Shown: positions 22,415 to 33,890, counted from the stretch's first letter. The stretch is 64,000 nucleotides of DNA from Gigaspora margarita (GCA_009809945.1 WTPW01001615.1:1-64000), one strand, 5' to 3'. The notes: generated by a model from the sequence alone, not told the origin. Numbers and translations are program-made.

Positions 22415-25400
22415 ATGTCAATCACGGAAGACATCTCATCAGATGAAGAATTTATTCCAATTGATGCTTTTAGTCAATTGAAATTCATTGACTGTAAAAA
22501 ATCGGCAGACGTGAATGATCTAGATGGAACGTTCTGGCTTGGTTATTGCTACGAATATGGAATTGGAGTTGAAAAGGATAAAAACAAGGCGTTCACTTAT
22601 TATCAAAAATCGGCAGATATGAATAATTATAATGGAATGTATAAAGTTGGTTATTGTTATTATTTAGGAATTGGAATTGAAATAGATATGAATAAAGCAT
22701 TTACATATTATCTGATGTCTGCTGAGGCAGGTAATTCAATGGGAATTTTTAAAACAGCCATTAGTTACTGTTACGGAATTGGTGTAGAAAAGGATAAAAG
22801 GAAATATATATATTGGATTAGAAAGTAAGTTATTTGTTTAATATATTTGAATTTTACATTTTAAATTTAGAAATTTAAATATTTATCAAAACCACTTAAT
22901 AATTTAGGGAGTAAGTATGATGGTCAATATTAAGTGTAATATTTTCATTCAGACAATACGTTAATCAGTTTATTCATGTTTTAAATTAGTCTGTGAGTAA
23001 AAAGAGTAAAAAGAACATTTATTTGATCTACATATCTAAAAAAAACCTACTTAAATCCATGAACGTTAATTTTAGTCTGTGAGTATATTGAGTATATTGA
23101 ATATTTATTAATCTACATATTTAAATAAACTATCCAAGTTCATTCTAATTTTATTTATTTATTGCAGTTAGTGAGTACAAAGACATCTATTATCTGTTAT
23201 GTTTTTTTAAAATAAATTATTTAAGTCCATAAGTACTTAATTAAATTTATTGTAGTTAGTAAGTATAGAGAGCATTTATTAATCAAAGTATTTAAAATAA
23301 GCCATTCAGTTCATGAATATTTAATTTCATTTTAGCATGTAAGTATAAAAAACATTGGTTATTCGATATATTTAAAAATAAGCTACTCAAGTTAATGAGC
23401 GGTAAATTTTATTAAAATCATATTACCTTATTTAGTGGGTGAGTAGTTTATGTATTTAAAATAACCTAGTTAAATCCATAAATATTTAAATTTATTTTTA
23501 TTCACATTAATTTAGTGTGTGAGTATAAGAACATTTACTAATTAATATATGTGTTTTAAGATAAGTTATCCAAAAAGTTTATGATTATTATATTTTTGTT
23601 AATTTAGTGTGTGAGTATAAAGAATATTGGATGAAGTTTAGTATAAAGAACACTTTAGAGATCTTCTTTAGAATAGGTGGGCATGTAGAATTATTGTAGA
23701 ATTATAATAGATAAAAACCATCTGTTTTAAACTAATTTAAACTCTAACCCTTACCCTAACCCTAACTATTTATAAATTTTATTTATTTTATTTAAATCAA
23801 AATAGTTAATTTTTATATATTATATTTTTATTATAATTCTATATCCCACCTATACTGAAGATCAACCATATATACATATATCATAAGATAATATATATAT
23901 ATATATATTAAATTTTTAATAAAAATTTTACCATTTTTTAAACTTTTACTAAGGTGTCTCTTATACTAAATTTCATCCAAGAACATTTATTAGTCGCATT
24001 ATTTGAAATAAGCTATTTAAGTTCTTGAATATTTAATCTCATTTTATTCTCATAAATTTAGTGCGTAAGTATAAAAAATATTAATACTTTAGTAGTATTA
24101 ATATAAATTATCAAGTTTACTAATTTTAATTTATTTTATTACCATTGATTAGTTCGTGAGTATAAAGAACGTTTATAAATATACATAGTTTAGAATAAGC
24201 TATTAAGTCCATGAATCTTTAATTTCATGTTTTTTTTTACGTTAATTAGTGCGTGAGTATATTATTTTATGTACTTAAACAAGTTATTTAAGTTCATAAA
24301 TATTTAATTTTAATTTCTTTCGTATTAATTTAGTGAGTGAGTATAAAGGACACTTATTAATCGAACAATTTTATCATAAGTTATTCAACTTTATAAAGAT
24401 TTAATTTCATTGTTCGCATTAATTTAGTGTGTGAGTATAAAAACATTACTAATCTATTTAAATAAGTATGAAGTTTATGTATATTAATTTATTTAATTCG
24501 TGTTAATTTAGTTTGTGAGTATAGAAAACGTTTATATTTATCGATTCAAAATAATTAAAATTTATGTTATGCTCATAAGTATTTTAATTTTCATTTTATT
24601 CATGTTGATTCAGTGAGTGAGTATGAAAAGCACTGGTGTTATTTAACATAAGCCACTTATTTTTATAAATATTTATTATCCTTGCTAATTAGTTTGTGAG
24701 TATAAAAAACATTTATCAACTATTCAAATTCAAGAACAGTTGATTTATTTGATTCGTTTTAATTTAGTCCGTGAGTATAAAGAACATTTATTATATATTT
24801 AAATTTGGTTATCAAATTTCATAGATATTTAATTCCATCTCATTCACGCTAATTTAGTGAGTAAGTATAAAAGAAAATTTATTAATTGAGGTATTTAAAA
24901 TATTCAAATTCATGAATATTTAAATTAATTTTTATTCGCGTTAATTAAGCGTGTGAGTATAAAGGAATTAATTAATATTAGTGAGATAAGTTATTCAAGT
25001 TCATGAATATTTAATTTATTGCAGTTAGTAAGTAAAGAATTTTTATTAGTTAAAGTATTTAAATAGCTTTGTACTCAAACCATTTTGGATCTTTGCTAGG
25101 AAAATCTCTAACCATTACTACACGTAATTAGAAATCATGAAATCATGATGAATCTATCTATTTTTAGAGAAAATATCCTAGCAAAGATCCCATTTACCGA
25201 TAATACATACTAATCATAATTTAGGATACAGGTAAGGCTATAGTTAGTAGCGTTGGCCGAAGGTAGATTATGGCAAAAACATGTAGAGGTATCGTTGATC
25301 ATCGACCATTTCCGACCAGATAATTCAAATTGCACATTATTAATAGTTCTTTAAATGTACATAATAATTATTACGTGTATTAAAGAACTATTATTACAGT

Positions 25401-28040
25401 AGTATTTTAAATGTAATGTTATCCGGTCAGTGATCGGTGATCACGAGACTACATTTTTTTCCCTGATTAACCTACCTGTTTGCCGATGGTTTTAAGTGAC
25501 CTATCGTCTAGCACTGCATACATATACCCGTGGATACTGAGCGAGGAACCGGGTACTATATGTGGGGATATACCATATGAAAGCAATAATTTAAATATAG
25601 TCATACCAGTGTCATACCCCGGGCATTATTCAAGAATTAAGCCAGATGGGTGGTGAATAATACCGGGTCTTAATCAATGGTGTACTATTTGGTTGGGGGT
25701 ACTTTATGCAGTGCTAGACAATAAGTATATGTTATTGCCCACGAAGTGGGCAATAACCAAGAATCAATCCCAGATCAGATGATCGGATAATGACGAAATG
25801 ACCACTGGCTGCTTCGCAGCCAGTGTGCCATTCCATCATTATTCGATCATCTGATCTTGGATTAATTTTTGGTTATGTCCATTTCGCGGATAATAACTGA
25901 TTTATTCCCAGGTTCTTATTATACTTCTATACTATTTCTTCAAAGTAAAGTTGCGTATTTCATAAAGTTTAGCTTACTACAAATCACAAACCATCTTTCG
26001 TTTTTTCCTCTTTCTTTTCTCTCTCTCTTTTTCTTCTTTTTTTTTTTAGCCAGCGACTTTTACTCTTTGTTTGTAAAAAAATTCATATATCATTAAAAAG
26101 TAAAAAAAAAAAAAAAAGATATATAATAAAAAAGAATTATGAAAATTCCGGATCAGCCCGAATCTGAAATCTGGGCAATAATCGAGAAGAATTAGTATAG
26201 AAGTATAAATAAGAACCGGGGAATAAATAATCTTTCTAACCTGTCATAAGTCATTTGGTCATAACAAAGGTTGATATGATTTATGACCTTTTAATCTTTT
26301 AATGCCAAAGTCATATGATTATATTACCAAGGTCATAAATGTTATAACTTAGTCATCGGCTAACACTGATAGTGATTGTTGGTAAAGTAGCTTTGGGTAA
26401 TGTACTAAAGCCTAACATAAACTATTAAGCTTATAACATTTCATCTTATTCGTGTTAATTTTAGTAAGTAAGTATAAAGATATTCATTATCGAAGTATTT
26501 AAAATAAGCTATTCAGATTCACAAATATTTTATTTATTATTCATCATTTTATTCGTGTTAATTAGTCGGTGAGCATAAAAATTGTTTGTAAAAATTAAAT
26601 AAAATTATGTAAAAATAACTAATAAGAATTAATATAATAGAGATTCTAAATATGGGAGATGTGCACATTGTAATGAATATAACACGAGTGAAGCATGGTG
26701 TCAAACATGTGATCCTGACAAATTTCTAAGGTGGACAAGTGGAAATAAAGAGATTGATGATTGCATGAAAGGATTTCAACTTAGAACTAATAGGTATGAA
26801 CGTATGATCGAATGGATTCCATTTGATAAATTATGTGATATTCAAAAAATAGGTGAAGGAGGATATGGCACTGTATTTTCTGCAATCTGGGTGGATGGTA
26901 CACGAAAACTAGAGAAAACAGACGATTATTGCTACGTAAGATCGCGTGAACAACGTAGCACCGTTGCACTCAAGACATTGCCTGAATCTTTAAAAGAAGT
27001 AAGTAAAACCATTATTCATTTTACAATTTATTAAAACATATTAAACTAATTAGTCTATATAAATCTATAAAGTTTAGCAATCATATGAAATTTAGATTAT
27101 TGGGCAGTAGTCTTGAGATATATGGGTTAACTAAAGATACAGAAACAAATGAATACATGATGGTATTTCAATATACTTGTTACGGGAGCCTTAATAAGCT
27201 TTTAAGAATGAAATTTCATGATCTTAACTGGCTAACTAAATTAAAATTACTTAAAGATATTTCACATGAATTATATAATCTTCATGAAGCGGGATATATT
27301 CATGCAGACTTTCACAGTGGTAATATTTTGCAAGGTGTGAGCACTAATCAAACTATACGGTCTTATATCTCAGATCTAGGATTGTCTAAGAAGGAAAATG
27401 AAAATATCTCAAGAGGTGTTATTCATGGAGTCTTGCCTTATGTCGCTCCAGAGGTTTTAAGAGGTAAAAAGCTTACACAAGCTGCTGATATTTATGGCTT
27501 TGGAGTTATCATGTCAGAAATGTCAACTGGACAAAGACCTTTTGATGGTTACGATTTTGATGTTGATCTTGCAGCAAAAATTTGCAATGGATTGCGGCCT
27601 GAATTTGCTCCCGAGACACCTAATTGCTATACTGAATTCGCAAAACAATGCATGAATTCTGATCCACAAAATCGTCCTACGGTTTATGAAATTAAGTTTA
27701 AATTTGAAGAATGGTGTAAATGCATGGAAAGTTCAGATGACGAAAATGTAATTAAAAAGCAATTCTTAGATGCTGATAAAGTAATCAAAGCATTGCCAAT
27801 AATCCAGCAAAATAATCCGGATCATATGTACACTAGCAAAATAATCAATACACGAAGAATATCAGGAGCAATTAAAGGTATTTATTTTAATAATTCCATA
27901 ATATTATTTATTCATTTAAAACTAATTATGCTATATTAATAATTTTAGCAAGTAAATCCGGCAATAAAGTTGAAACAGTTGAAATTTCTTCTTCTGGTAT
28001 GTATTATATTAAGCTGTTTCAGGAAAATCACTGGACCTGA
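22415..28040 (+). CDS. Sel1-repeat / zinc-ribbon / protein kinase gene with repeat-filled 3.8-kb intronic region
   Basis: Exons: 22,415-22,824 (Sel1), 26,641-26,998, 27,073-27,877 and 27,949-28,040; 554 residues if everything between 22,825 and 26,640 is removed. Residues 36-136 carry Sel1 repeats (LGYCYEYGIGVEKDKNKAF and two more). Next comes a CAHC...WCQTCD zinc-ribbon-like motif, then the kinase: IGEGGYGTVF loop (nt 26,849), VALK lysine, HADFHSGN catalytic loop (27,301), SDLGLS in the DFG position, and VAPE. The kinase exon has no in-frame ATG before 26,765, yet the conserved zinc-ribbon lies upstream of it, so an upstream exon is required. The Sel1 exon ends in phase 2 and the kinase exon needs phase 2. 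The last coding exon ends at a TGA lying inside a MITE TIR. Sel1 ahead of the kinase is the reverse of the order I usually associate with these proteins. Alternative: two genes, with an unseen first exon for the kinase. Confidence 0.7.
23627..23980. mobile_element. MITE inside the intron-like array
   Basis: Ends TTGGATGAAGTTTAGTATAA / TTATACTAAATTTCATCCAA; subterminal GATCTTCTTTAGAATAGGTGGG is also inverted (approximate) at the other side. The interior has CCCTAACCCTAAC near 23,755. Removing it restores a 100-bp array unit. Confidence 0.8.
25086..25190. mobile_element. Miniature inverted-repeat element, 105 bp
   Basis: TGGATCTTTGCTAGGAAAAT pairs with ATATCCTAGCAAAGATCC. CATTT occurs on both sides (25,081-25,085 and 25,191-25,195). 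It begins the MITE cluster that interrupts the array. Confidence 0.65.
25506..25719. mobile_element. MITE in the array interruption
   Basis: Ends GTCTAGCACTGCATA / TATGCAGTGCTAGAC. Non-coding; one of at least four elements stacked at 25,086-26,226. Confidence 0.65.
25731..25892. mobile_element. Palindromic MITE, arms about 75 bp
   Basis: Centre CTGCTTCGCAG at about 25,815. The arms contain AGATCAGATGATCGGATAAT and its complement, ending in GTGGGCAATAACC / GGTTATGTCCAT. The left end also forms a smaller hairpin of its own. Confidence 0.65.
25902..26226. mobile_element. MITE with TTATTCCC ends
   Basis: Ends TTATTCCCAGGTTCTTATTA / AATAAGAACCGGGGAATAA, with ATACTTCTATACTA inverted inside. A pyrimidine-rich run (26,005-26,048) and A-runs lie in the loop. 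Confidence 0.7.
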
Positions 28041-28152
28041 TTGGATGGAGCTAGAAGCGTATTAACTTCCAGTGGCTGTTTGTCACTGGAAGATTCTATT
28101 GAAGAATTTTTCACACGTTGGAAGGGCATTCCAATTAAGTCCAGTGGCCTTC
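28023..28152. mobile_element. MITE overlapping the kinase stop codon
   Basis: GAAAATCACTGGACCTGATT and, inverted, GAAGGCCACTGGACTTAATT form the ends; a hairpin CTTCCAGTG/CACTGGAAG lies inside. The TGA that ends the kinase model (28,038-28,040) lies in the left TIR. Confidence 0.6.
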
Positions 28153-29192
28153 AATGGTAAATATTCTGAATATTTACGGCTTATTTCAGTATTTTAAGTA
28201 CATCTAATAAATGTTCCCTGTATTCACAGAGTATCTGGAACTGGAGCCATGAATCCAGTTCTTGTGTTTTGAAACCGGGCATTCAAAATAGCGAAAAAAT
28301 CAAACCGTTCATAAAATAAGAAAAATACAATAGGAGAAATGTAAAATTGAAGCAATCTGCCTTTTCCAAAAAAAAATAACAAAGAAAAAATCAAAATTTA
28401 ATTAAGAAACAACCTTCGACGACCTATTGTGAAGCTTTACTGATAGGCGCCAAGTTTTTTTTTTTTTAACTCTAACGATAACGCAGTTTTAATATTACTC
28501 GGAACCATTTTACTTGGAAAACAGTTTAACAATTTTGATTATTACGTCTGACCTTAAATTTTGACAGTCAAAAAAAATTTAAAAAAAAAATAATTTCGTG
28601 AATGCCAGCAAATAAATATCCATTATCTAAGAATCGGACGAAACCAGAATTGATTAAGCATTTAGGCTATGTTTTCTAAATACAAGTCAACCCTCCATAA
28701 GTGCACCCTCCTTAAATGCAAACTCCATGTATACCTCTCTAAATTCTAAATGAACATTTTTGAAAATTTTACAAGTGGGGTGCATTTACAGAGGGTTGAC
28801 TTTTCTAAATTTTATTAAAAAAATTATTAACATTATTATATTACTATGTGAGAAATGACTATCGATAGCAGCATCACTTCTTTTACAAATTATTACACTA
28901 ATATTATAAATCACCAGTTTTAACGTGTCTCCTTGACAAAAAAAAAATAAAGAATATTGATCACGCTTACATTTCATTAAACAGGTTTAGTTAAATTCAC
29001 GCGTAATGATCTCCCGAATGCGCTTTTGTTTTCAATATAAAAGTACCTTCCCAAAAATCGAAACGAATCCACTTTTTTACAAAAAAAGAATAGTTCTAAA
29101 TTTTAATTATAACCATCTTTTGCTGCCTAATTAAAAATATTCCTCGTGAACTTTTACTAATAACTTCAACCCTAAATCTACACTGTTCTGAC
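28153..29192. other. Intergenic DNA downstream of the kinase gene
   Basis: No gene recognised apart from the MITE at 28,684-28,801. Short poly(T)/poly(A) runs. Confidence 0.45.
28684..28801. mobile_element. MITE, 118 bp
   Basis: Ends AAGTCAACCCTCCATAAGTG and, inverted, AAGTCAACCCTCTGTAAATG. The same end motif recurs in the nested MITE at 40,165-40,444. Confidence 0.7.
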
Positions 29193-29342
29193 TAGAGCTG
29201 CAGACATTAGAATATCAATGAACATATACTATGATGTTTGACGTGACATATATGACGTGACATTTAATATGATTATATATAAATTTTATATGACGTGAAG
29301 AGTGATGTACTACCTTGGACTTTCTAAATGTCTGCAGCTCTA
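29193..29342. mobile_element. hAT-like MITE, 150 bp, 8-bp TSD GTTCTGAC
   Basis: TIR TAGAGCTGCAGACATT / AATGTCTGCAGCTCTA, perfect over 16 bp. Flanked by exact GTTCTGAC at 29,185-29,192 and 29,343-29,350. The interior repeats ATGACGTGACA-like motifs. Confidence 0.9.
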
Positions 29343-29438
29343 GTTCTGACCCTAACCCTAACTATAACGGGTTTAGAAAACGTTTGTTTTGCCTATCTAT
29401 CAGGTTACACCTGATCTTAAATTTTGATTGGTCAAAAA

Positions 29439-31325
29439 TAGTGGTCGTACCCTAGGGTATAGTAACCGGTTAACCACTAGGTTACCCGGATAACCGGATT
29501 ATAAAATTAATTATAATATAGGGTAAAATATAATATAGAGTAAAATTTAATATAGGGTAAAATTTAAGAATCGTATCCAGATATCTTTTTACCCGAAAGG
29601 TTGTAACCTTTAGTAAAATCTAATAAGGTAACTGCGCGATGCTGTCACGCGAAACCAGGAATGTAAATTTATAAATTTACTCAACTACAGTGTAAAAAAT
29701 TCAAATTTAAATTATGTGCGCCTTGCGCACTAAATTTTAAAATTGACGTGCGCTTTTCGCAATAAATTTTAAAGCTAATGCGCATGTAAATACCAGGATC
29801 ATGGTCATGCTTGAATAACAGAGTGTGTGGTTTACAGCCATTTAAAAAATGTAGGCAAAGATTTATATTTGATTTGGATCGTATAATCTAATTACGATAC
29901 CTAGTGACTAACAAAATGTTTTGTTTAGAGGGTTTTCAACATTAAATATAGCGCACATTATCTATTGGTAAAATAATAAATATAATGTGCGCATGCCGCA
30001 CATTCAAATTTTTTTTATGTTCACAAAAATAGAACTTACGTGCGGAATGAACATAGCGCACGTAATTTTTTTCACTGCTCAATTACTAGATACTGGACCC
30101 GTCATTAAACGACGGGTTTCGTTATTATTACTTTGCAATAACATAAATAATTTTCTATTTTCTATTTTATATTTCATATTAAACTATTGTTACATATTGT
30201 TACATTATTAAATTTTATTATACTACAAATATATTGCGTTTATATTAATTATATTCATTCATATAAAAAGAAAAAAAAATAAATAAGTAAAGTTTTCGAA
30301 TGTTTAATTTTAAACAAATCTTTTTTATTTTTTTCATTATTAATTTCTTAATATGGAATGATACAACTTTTTCGCTCGTGAAATCTTTGATCAAATATTA
30401 AAAACGTTTATTCGTCAAAGGAAAAAATACTTCTTTAATAGGATAACTCATAATTTAAAATTCTTTATGTTGGTGTAATTAAAAAACTTCACACAATTAA
30501 GCCGATTGAAAATAACCTAGAGATGCAAGCTTATATTATTATAAGATAATTTCTGCTGTGCACCAAGTAACGAAGCATGCTAGCAAGACAAAAACCTGGT
30601 GAAAAATTTTTTTTATTATGCCCATGTTTTTTCTTTAAGTGTAATAAAATTTTAACATACAATTAAAAAGATTTGTACGCGGTATTATTTTTTCTTGCAA
30701 ACAATAGTTGATGACGCCATTCATGAATAGAGTGTTTTAAAAGCACATTAGCACTCGAAATTATTGAAATCGTCAATTCGGTGTTAATTCAAGTGAAACT
30801 GACATTACACTTTGCAAGAAAAGAGGAGTGGCAGGCTTAAAAGAAGTAATTTACTACGTACACGACGATGTGAGTGTAGTCATATAGAATTTTTATATAA
30901 AATTTTATTATAATATCATATGAGTGCAGTCAAGAGAAACCTGTCATCGGGCTTTCAATTGTATTTTGTGCGGGCAAAATCTCTAACAAAATCCAATGTA
31001 TTGAAATCCCGATGACAAGTCTATAAACTAAATAATTTATATGTAAGAAATTATAGAAAAGGTAATCCGCATTTAATTACGGTATACTTTTTATTCGTAA
31101 AAGTAGATTCTGACTTTATTACTTAGGTCTTTATCTACCCATATTATGTACAGTACCATAGATATTATACCCGTTATCTTATCCGGATATCTTATATTAT
31201 ACTTAGGGTACAATCGCTATATCCGGATATAACCGTTATCTGTTTACTTCAATAGGGTATAAAAACCGGTTATTTGATAAAAGGTTATACCCTTTCGGGT
31301 AAAGAGTTATCCTGGTACGACCACT
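29439..31325. mobile_element. hAT-like non-autonomous element, 1.9 kb, 8-bp TSD GTCAAAAA
   Basis: TIR TAGTGGTCGTACC / GGTACGACCACTA, flanked by GTCAAAAA at 29,431-29,438 and 31,326-31,333. Subterminal blocks rich in ACCGGTTA and GGGTATA recur inverted at both ends. The inside has no transposase-like ORF. A GAGTGCAGTCAAGAG segment near 30,922 resembles one end of the 33,891-33,989 MITE family. Confidence 0.85.
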
Positions 31326-31333
31326 AGTCAAAA

Positions 31334-32130
31334 AAATACAGGGGGTGAACAATTGTTTATGGGAACGTTGCCCAAGATAAAATTTTTTTTTTTTTACCGT
31401 TATATTTATTCGTATACAGTGCATAAATATTTTAGTCCCTGCAATTAAAAAAAGTTTTAGGATGCTTTTATGCAAATGTACTATACTATCGACGCAATGC
31501 AAGGGAAACGATCAAATACTAAATTTTGTGCTGTCATAAAATAAACTCAATTATTTCCATAAATGGATATCGTTGTTAACGTACGTATGTACAAATAATC
31601 AAATAATTGATTCAAATATAAAAGTTCATTAGCATACACACTTAATGCATATTTTATTAAATGTCAGAATACGTAGTAACAACTTTCCGATATATAAAAT
31701 TTTTAAGATTATGTAATTGTGAAGTCTAGAAATTAATTAATTTATTTAAGTATAACAACGTACGTATGTACGTATGTACTGTATATATGTACACTACATA
31801 TTATAAATCTTCGAACATTCCATGATTATATATGCAAATATTTTTTTTTCTTCGGTAACACAGTTAACTGGCCAAAGAATGATAAATTGGAATAAGCTCC
31901 GACAGTACGAGTACTAGAACGGTACGTACTATTATATATCGGGGATCAAATATTTGCATATTGTTCGAATGTGTGTGTGCTACAATATGTTTTATGCACT
32001 TCATCTATTTTTCTATTTCATATGTAACGCATGTTGTTTACTGTGCTCTTTTGACAATAGAGCGTGCAAACAATCTAATAAACAATATGTTGATTATTAA
32101 GTTTATTTTTTCTTATTTATTTTTTTTAAA
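31334..32130. other. Intergenic, nothing recognised
   Basis: ACGTACGTATGTAC-type short palindromes near 31,760-31,795. The short frames here show no family motif. Confidence 0.45.
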
Positions 32131-32281
32131 TAGCAGTTCTAGACTAGCTCTGTAATGAAATTAAACCATTTTTGCGATAACTTTTAATAATATCAAAACA
32201 AAAAATTTGATTAAATATCATTAAAAGTTGTCGCAAAAATGCCCATTTCAGTGTAGGACTAGTCGACTAGTCTAGAACTAC

Positions 32282-32283
<2 letters not shown>
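32131..32283. mobile_element. MITE, flanked by TTTAAA
   Basis: AGTTCTAGACTAG and its complement at the two ends, with AACTTTTAATGATA-like inner arms and TTTGCGA/TCGCAAA. TTTAAA lies on each side; the right copy leads into the poly(A) tract. Confidence 0.65.

Positions 32284-32286
<3 letters not shown>

Positions 32287-32363
<77 letters not shown>
32287..32363. repeat. Poly(A) tract, 77 bp
   Basis: An uninterrupted A run directly after the right flank of the preceding MITE. Its assembled length may not be reliable. Confidence 0.9.
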
Positions 32364-32365
<2 letters not shown>

Positions 32366-33371
32366 AGCAATAATTTACAAGGTCGCATTTTATAATTTTG
32401 TCATGTGAGTCTGAATTACAATAATAAGTGTATCATATGAAATTATTTAAGAAATATATAATATTATTTGATTTATAATCAATATATACTATAATTCAAA
32501 AATTTTAAAGTATACATATCGAAAGTTTTTTGGTGGTCAAAATATATAGTTCTAATTGTAGATGCGAAAATATGATCGATGGCAATTTTTTTGTAGCATC
32601 CACAATCGTAACTCAAGACGTGACCGATACGTCAAAAGCTACAACTGACGTTTGTCGTAATTTTAGATATATGCTGTACAGATATTAACTTTATGTTGTA
32701 ACATCAGATATTTGTCATAATATCCGGCGATATAAATCATTTGTTATGCTAAAAAATGTAGAATAAAAACCGGTTTACCGGTTTATTCGAAATTCTTTCA
32801 AAATAGTGAATTTATTAATAACCTTTGAATAATGAATTATTTTAAAAATTTTACTAATAGAGCGGGCCCTTCACTAAAATGAGAATGACTTATAAACTGT
32901 ATATATTATACAATACTAAAGAATGTATATTCACGAAAAAAAAAAAAAGCTTGTATAATACACATGGTAAAATAAAGATTCTTAATTAAATGCATTCATC
33001 TCAATTCTTTTACGTTCTTTGTTTAAAGCTTCAATTTGTATATTTTGTAAACGCCACCAAGGGAAAATCTGTTACCGGGATTTTAAAGAATTTAAAATTT
33101 ATAATTTACCAGGCATAAATATCTAGCAAAATCAAATAGATTGAATGTGGTGAAGCAATAAACTTGAAATCCAGGTGGTAGGTTTTCCTTTGACAACACT
33201 CTTGTACTCATACGTTTATCACATCCTGCGTCACGCCTAATATTAGGAAAATTTGTTGTGGCAAATGTCGGTTATTAAGACATATACGCTACTATGACAC
33301 TTTTGACGTAACTGATCATCTTTTTTGACGTTACCATACATATCTCAAGTTTCTGTGTCTTTAATTTTCAT
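32364..33371. other. Intergenic, no gene seen
   Basis: A possible decayed MITE around 33,055-33,215 (CCAAGGGAAAATC at left, TTTTCCTTTGACAACACTC at right) resembles the GAGTGCTG family. Otherwise featureless. Confidence 0.4.
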
Positions 33372-33540
33372 ATGAGAACAGAAAATGTCGATCTGGAAAT
33401 TAAAGGATTCTCCGATTGATTGATTATTAAATTGATTAATTTTCAACCTCAATTACATATAACAATAAACTTCAATCATATATGATTAGTCGGAGAATCT
33501 TTTAACTCCGAGATCGACATTTTCCTAGACCAGTTCTCAT
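33372..33540. mobile_element. MITE, 169 bp
   Basis: ATGAGAACAGAAAATGTCGA and, inverted, ATGAGAACTGGTCTAGGAAA-type end followed by ATGTCGATCT. Inner arms GATTCTCCGA / TCGGAGAATC. Confidence 0.7.
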
Positions 33541-33714
33541 TACACGGCAATTTCTTCAAATTGATACGAGATTGTTTAGTATGAATACGAAATATTTGGT
33601 TGGAACTTACAACAATCAGGTAGTGACTTTTCTGTACCATTCATATACTTTACGATTACAAGACAACTAGAATACGTGTTTTAATATTGATAGTAATTTA
33701 GACTGATAACTGAA

Positions 33715-33805
33715 TGTACAGTAGACTCAAAGTTTACACAACGATCAAAATATTAAAATTAATTTTTTTTTGTAATCATGTTAAATCTTTGGATCCTACT
33801 GTACA
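33715..33805. mobile_element. Very short MITE, 91 bp
   Basis: TGTACAGTAGACTCAAAG and, inverted, TGTACAGTAGGATCCAAAG form the ends. Confidence 0.6.
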
Positions 33806-33890
33806 TACGTAAACACGGTTCGTTTGTAATACATATAAACACCCTGTATTTGTACTGGCTAGAACTCTAATTTTTAATTTATCTGCTATT

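Larger units (their letters stand above)
22825..26640 (+). repeat. Tandem array of intron-like units with 23 AG-NNN-GTRAG motifs (candidate 3-nt microexons)
   Basis: Units of 75-102 bp share GTGAGTATAAAGAACATTTA at the start, a middle AAATAAGCTATTCAAGTTCA and a TTAATTTAG end. Each unit junction is AG, then exactly three bases, then GTRAGT-like sequence. The GT starts are 22,911; 22,993; 23,079; 23,171; 23,259; 23,339; 23,439; 23,519; 23,611; 24,065; 24,156; 24,253; 24,337; 24,431; 24,515; 24,617; 24,696; 24,771; 24,861; 24,953; 25,028; 26,468; 26,569. The triplets, in order: GGA, TCT, TCT, TTA, TTA, CAT, TGG, TGT, TGT, TGC, TTC, TGC, TGA, TGT, TTT, TGA, TTT, TCC, TGA, CGT, TTA, TAA, TCG. A branch-point-like YTAAT often lies just before the acceptor. 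MITEs interrupt two of the units. Whether any triplet is spliced into mRNA is unknown. Confidence 0.9.

Noticed and set aside
22908..26568. Absence of stops in the joined triplets as proof of coding
   Set aside because: Most triplets begin with T, which makes stops impossible in the relevant phase, so the test has little power.
22825..26640. CRISPR-like array or ordinary satellite
   Set aside because: Repeats are diverged, 75-102 bp apart and lack unique spacers, so not CRISPR. A plain satellite does not explain why only the AG-N3-GTRAG core is invariant.
26787..26969. Minus-strand frame over the kinase exon
   Set aside because: Shadow of the kinase gene on the other strand.
29987..30211. 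74-codon plus-strand frame inside the 1.9-kb hAT-like element
   Set aside because: Hydrophobic AT-driven translation, no transposase motif, no splice context.
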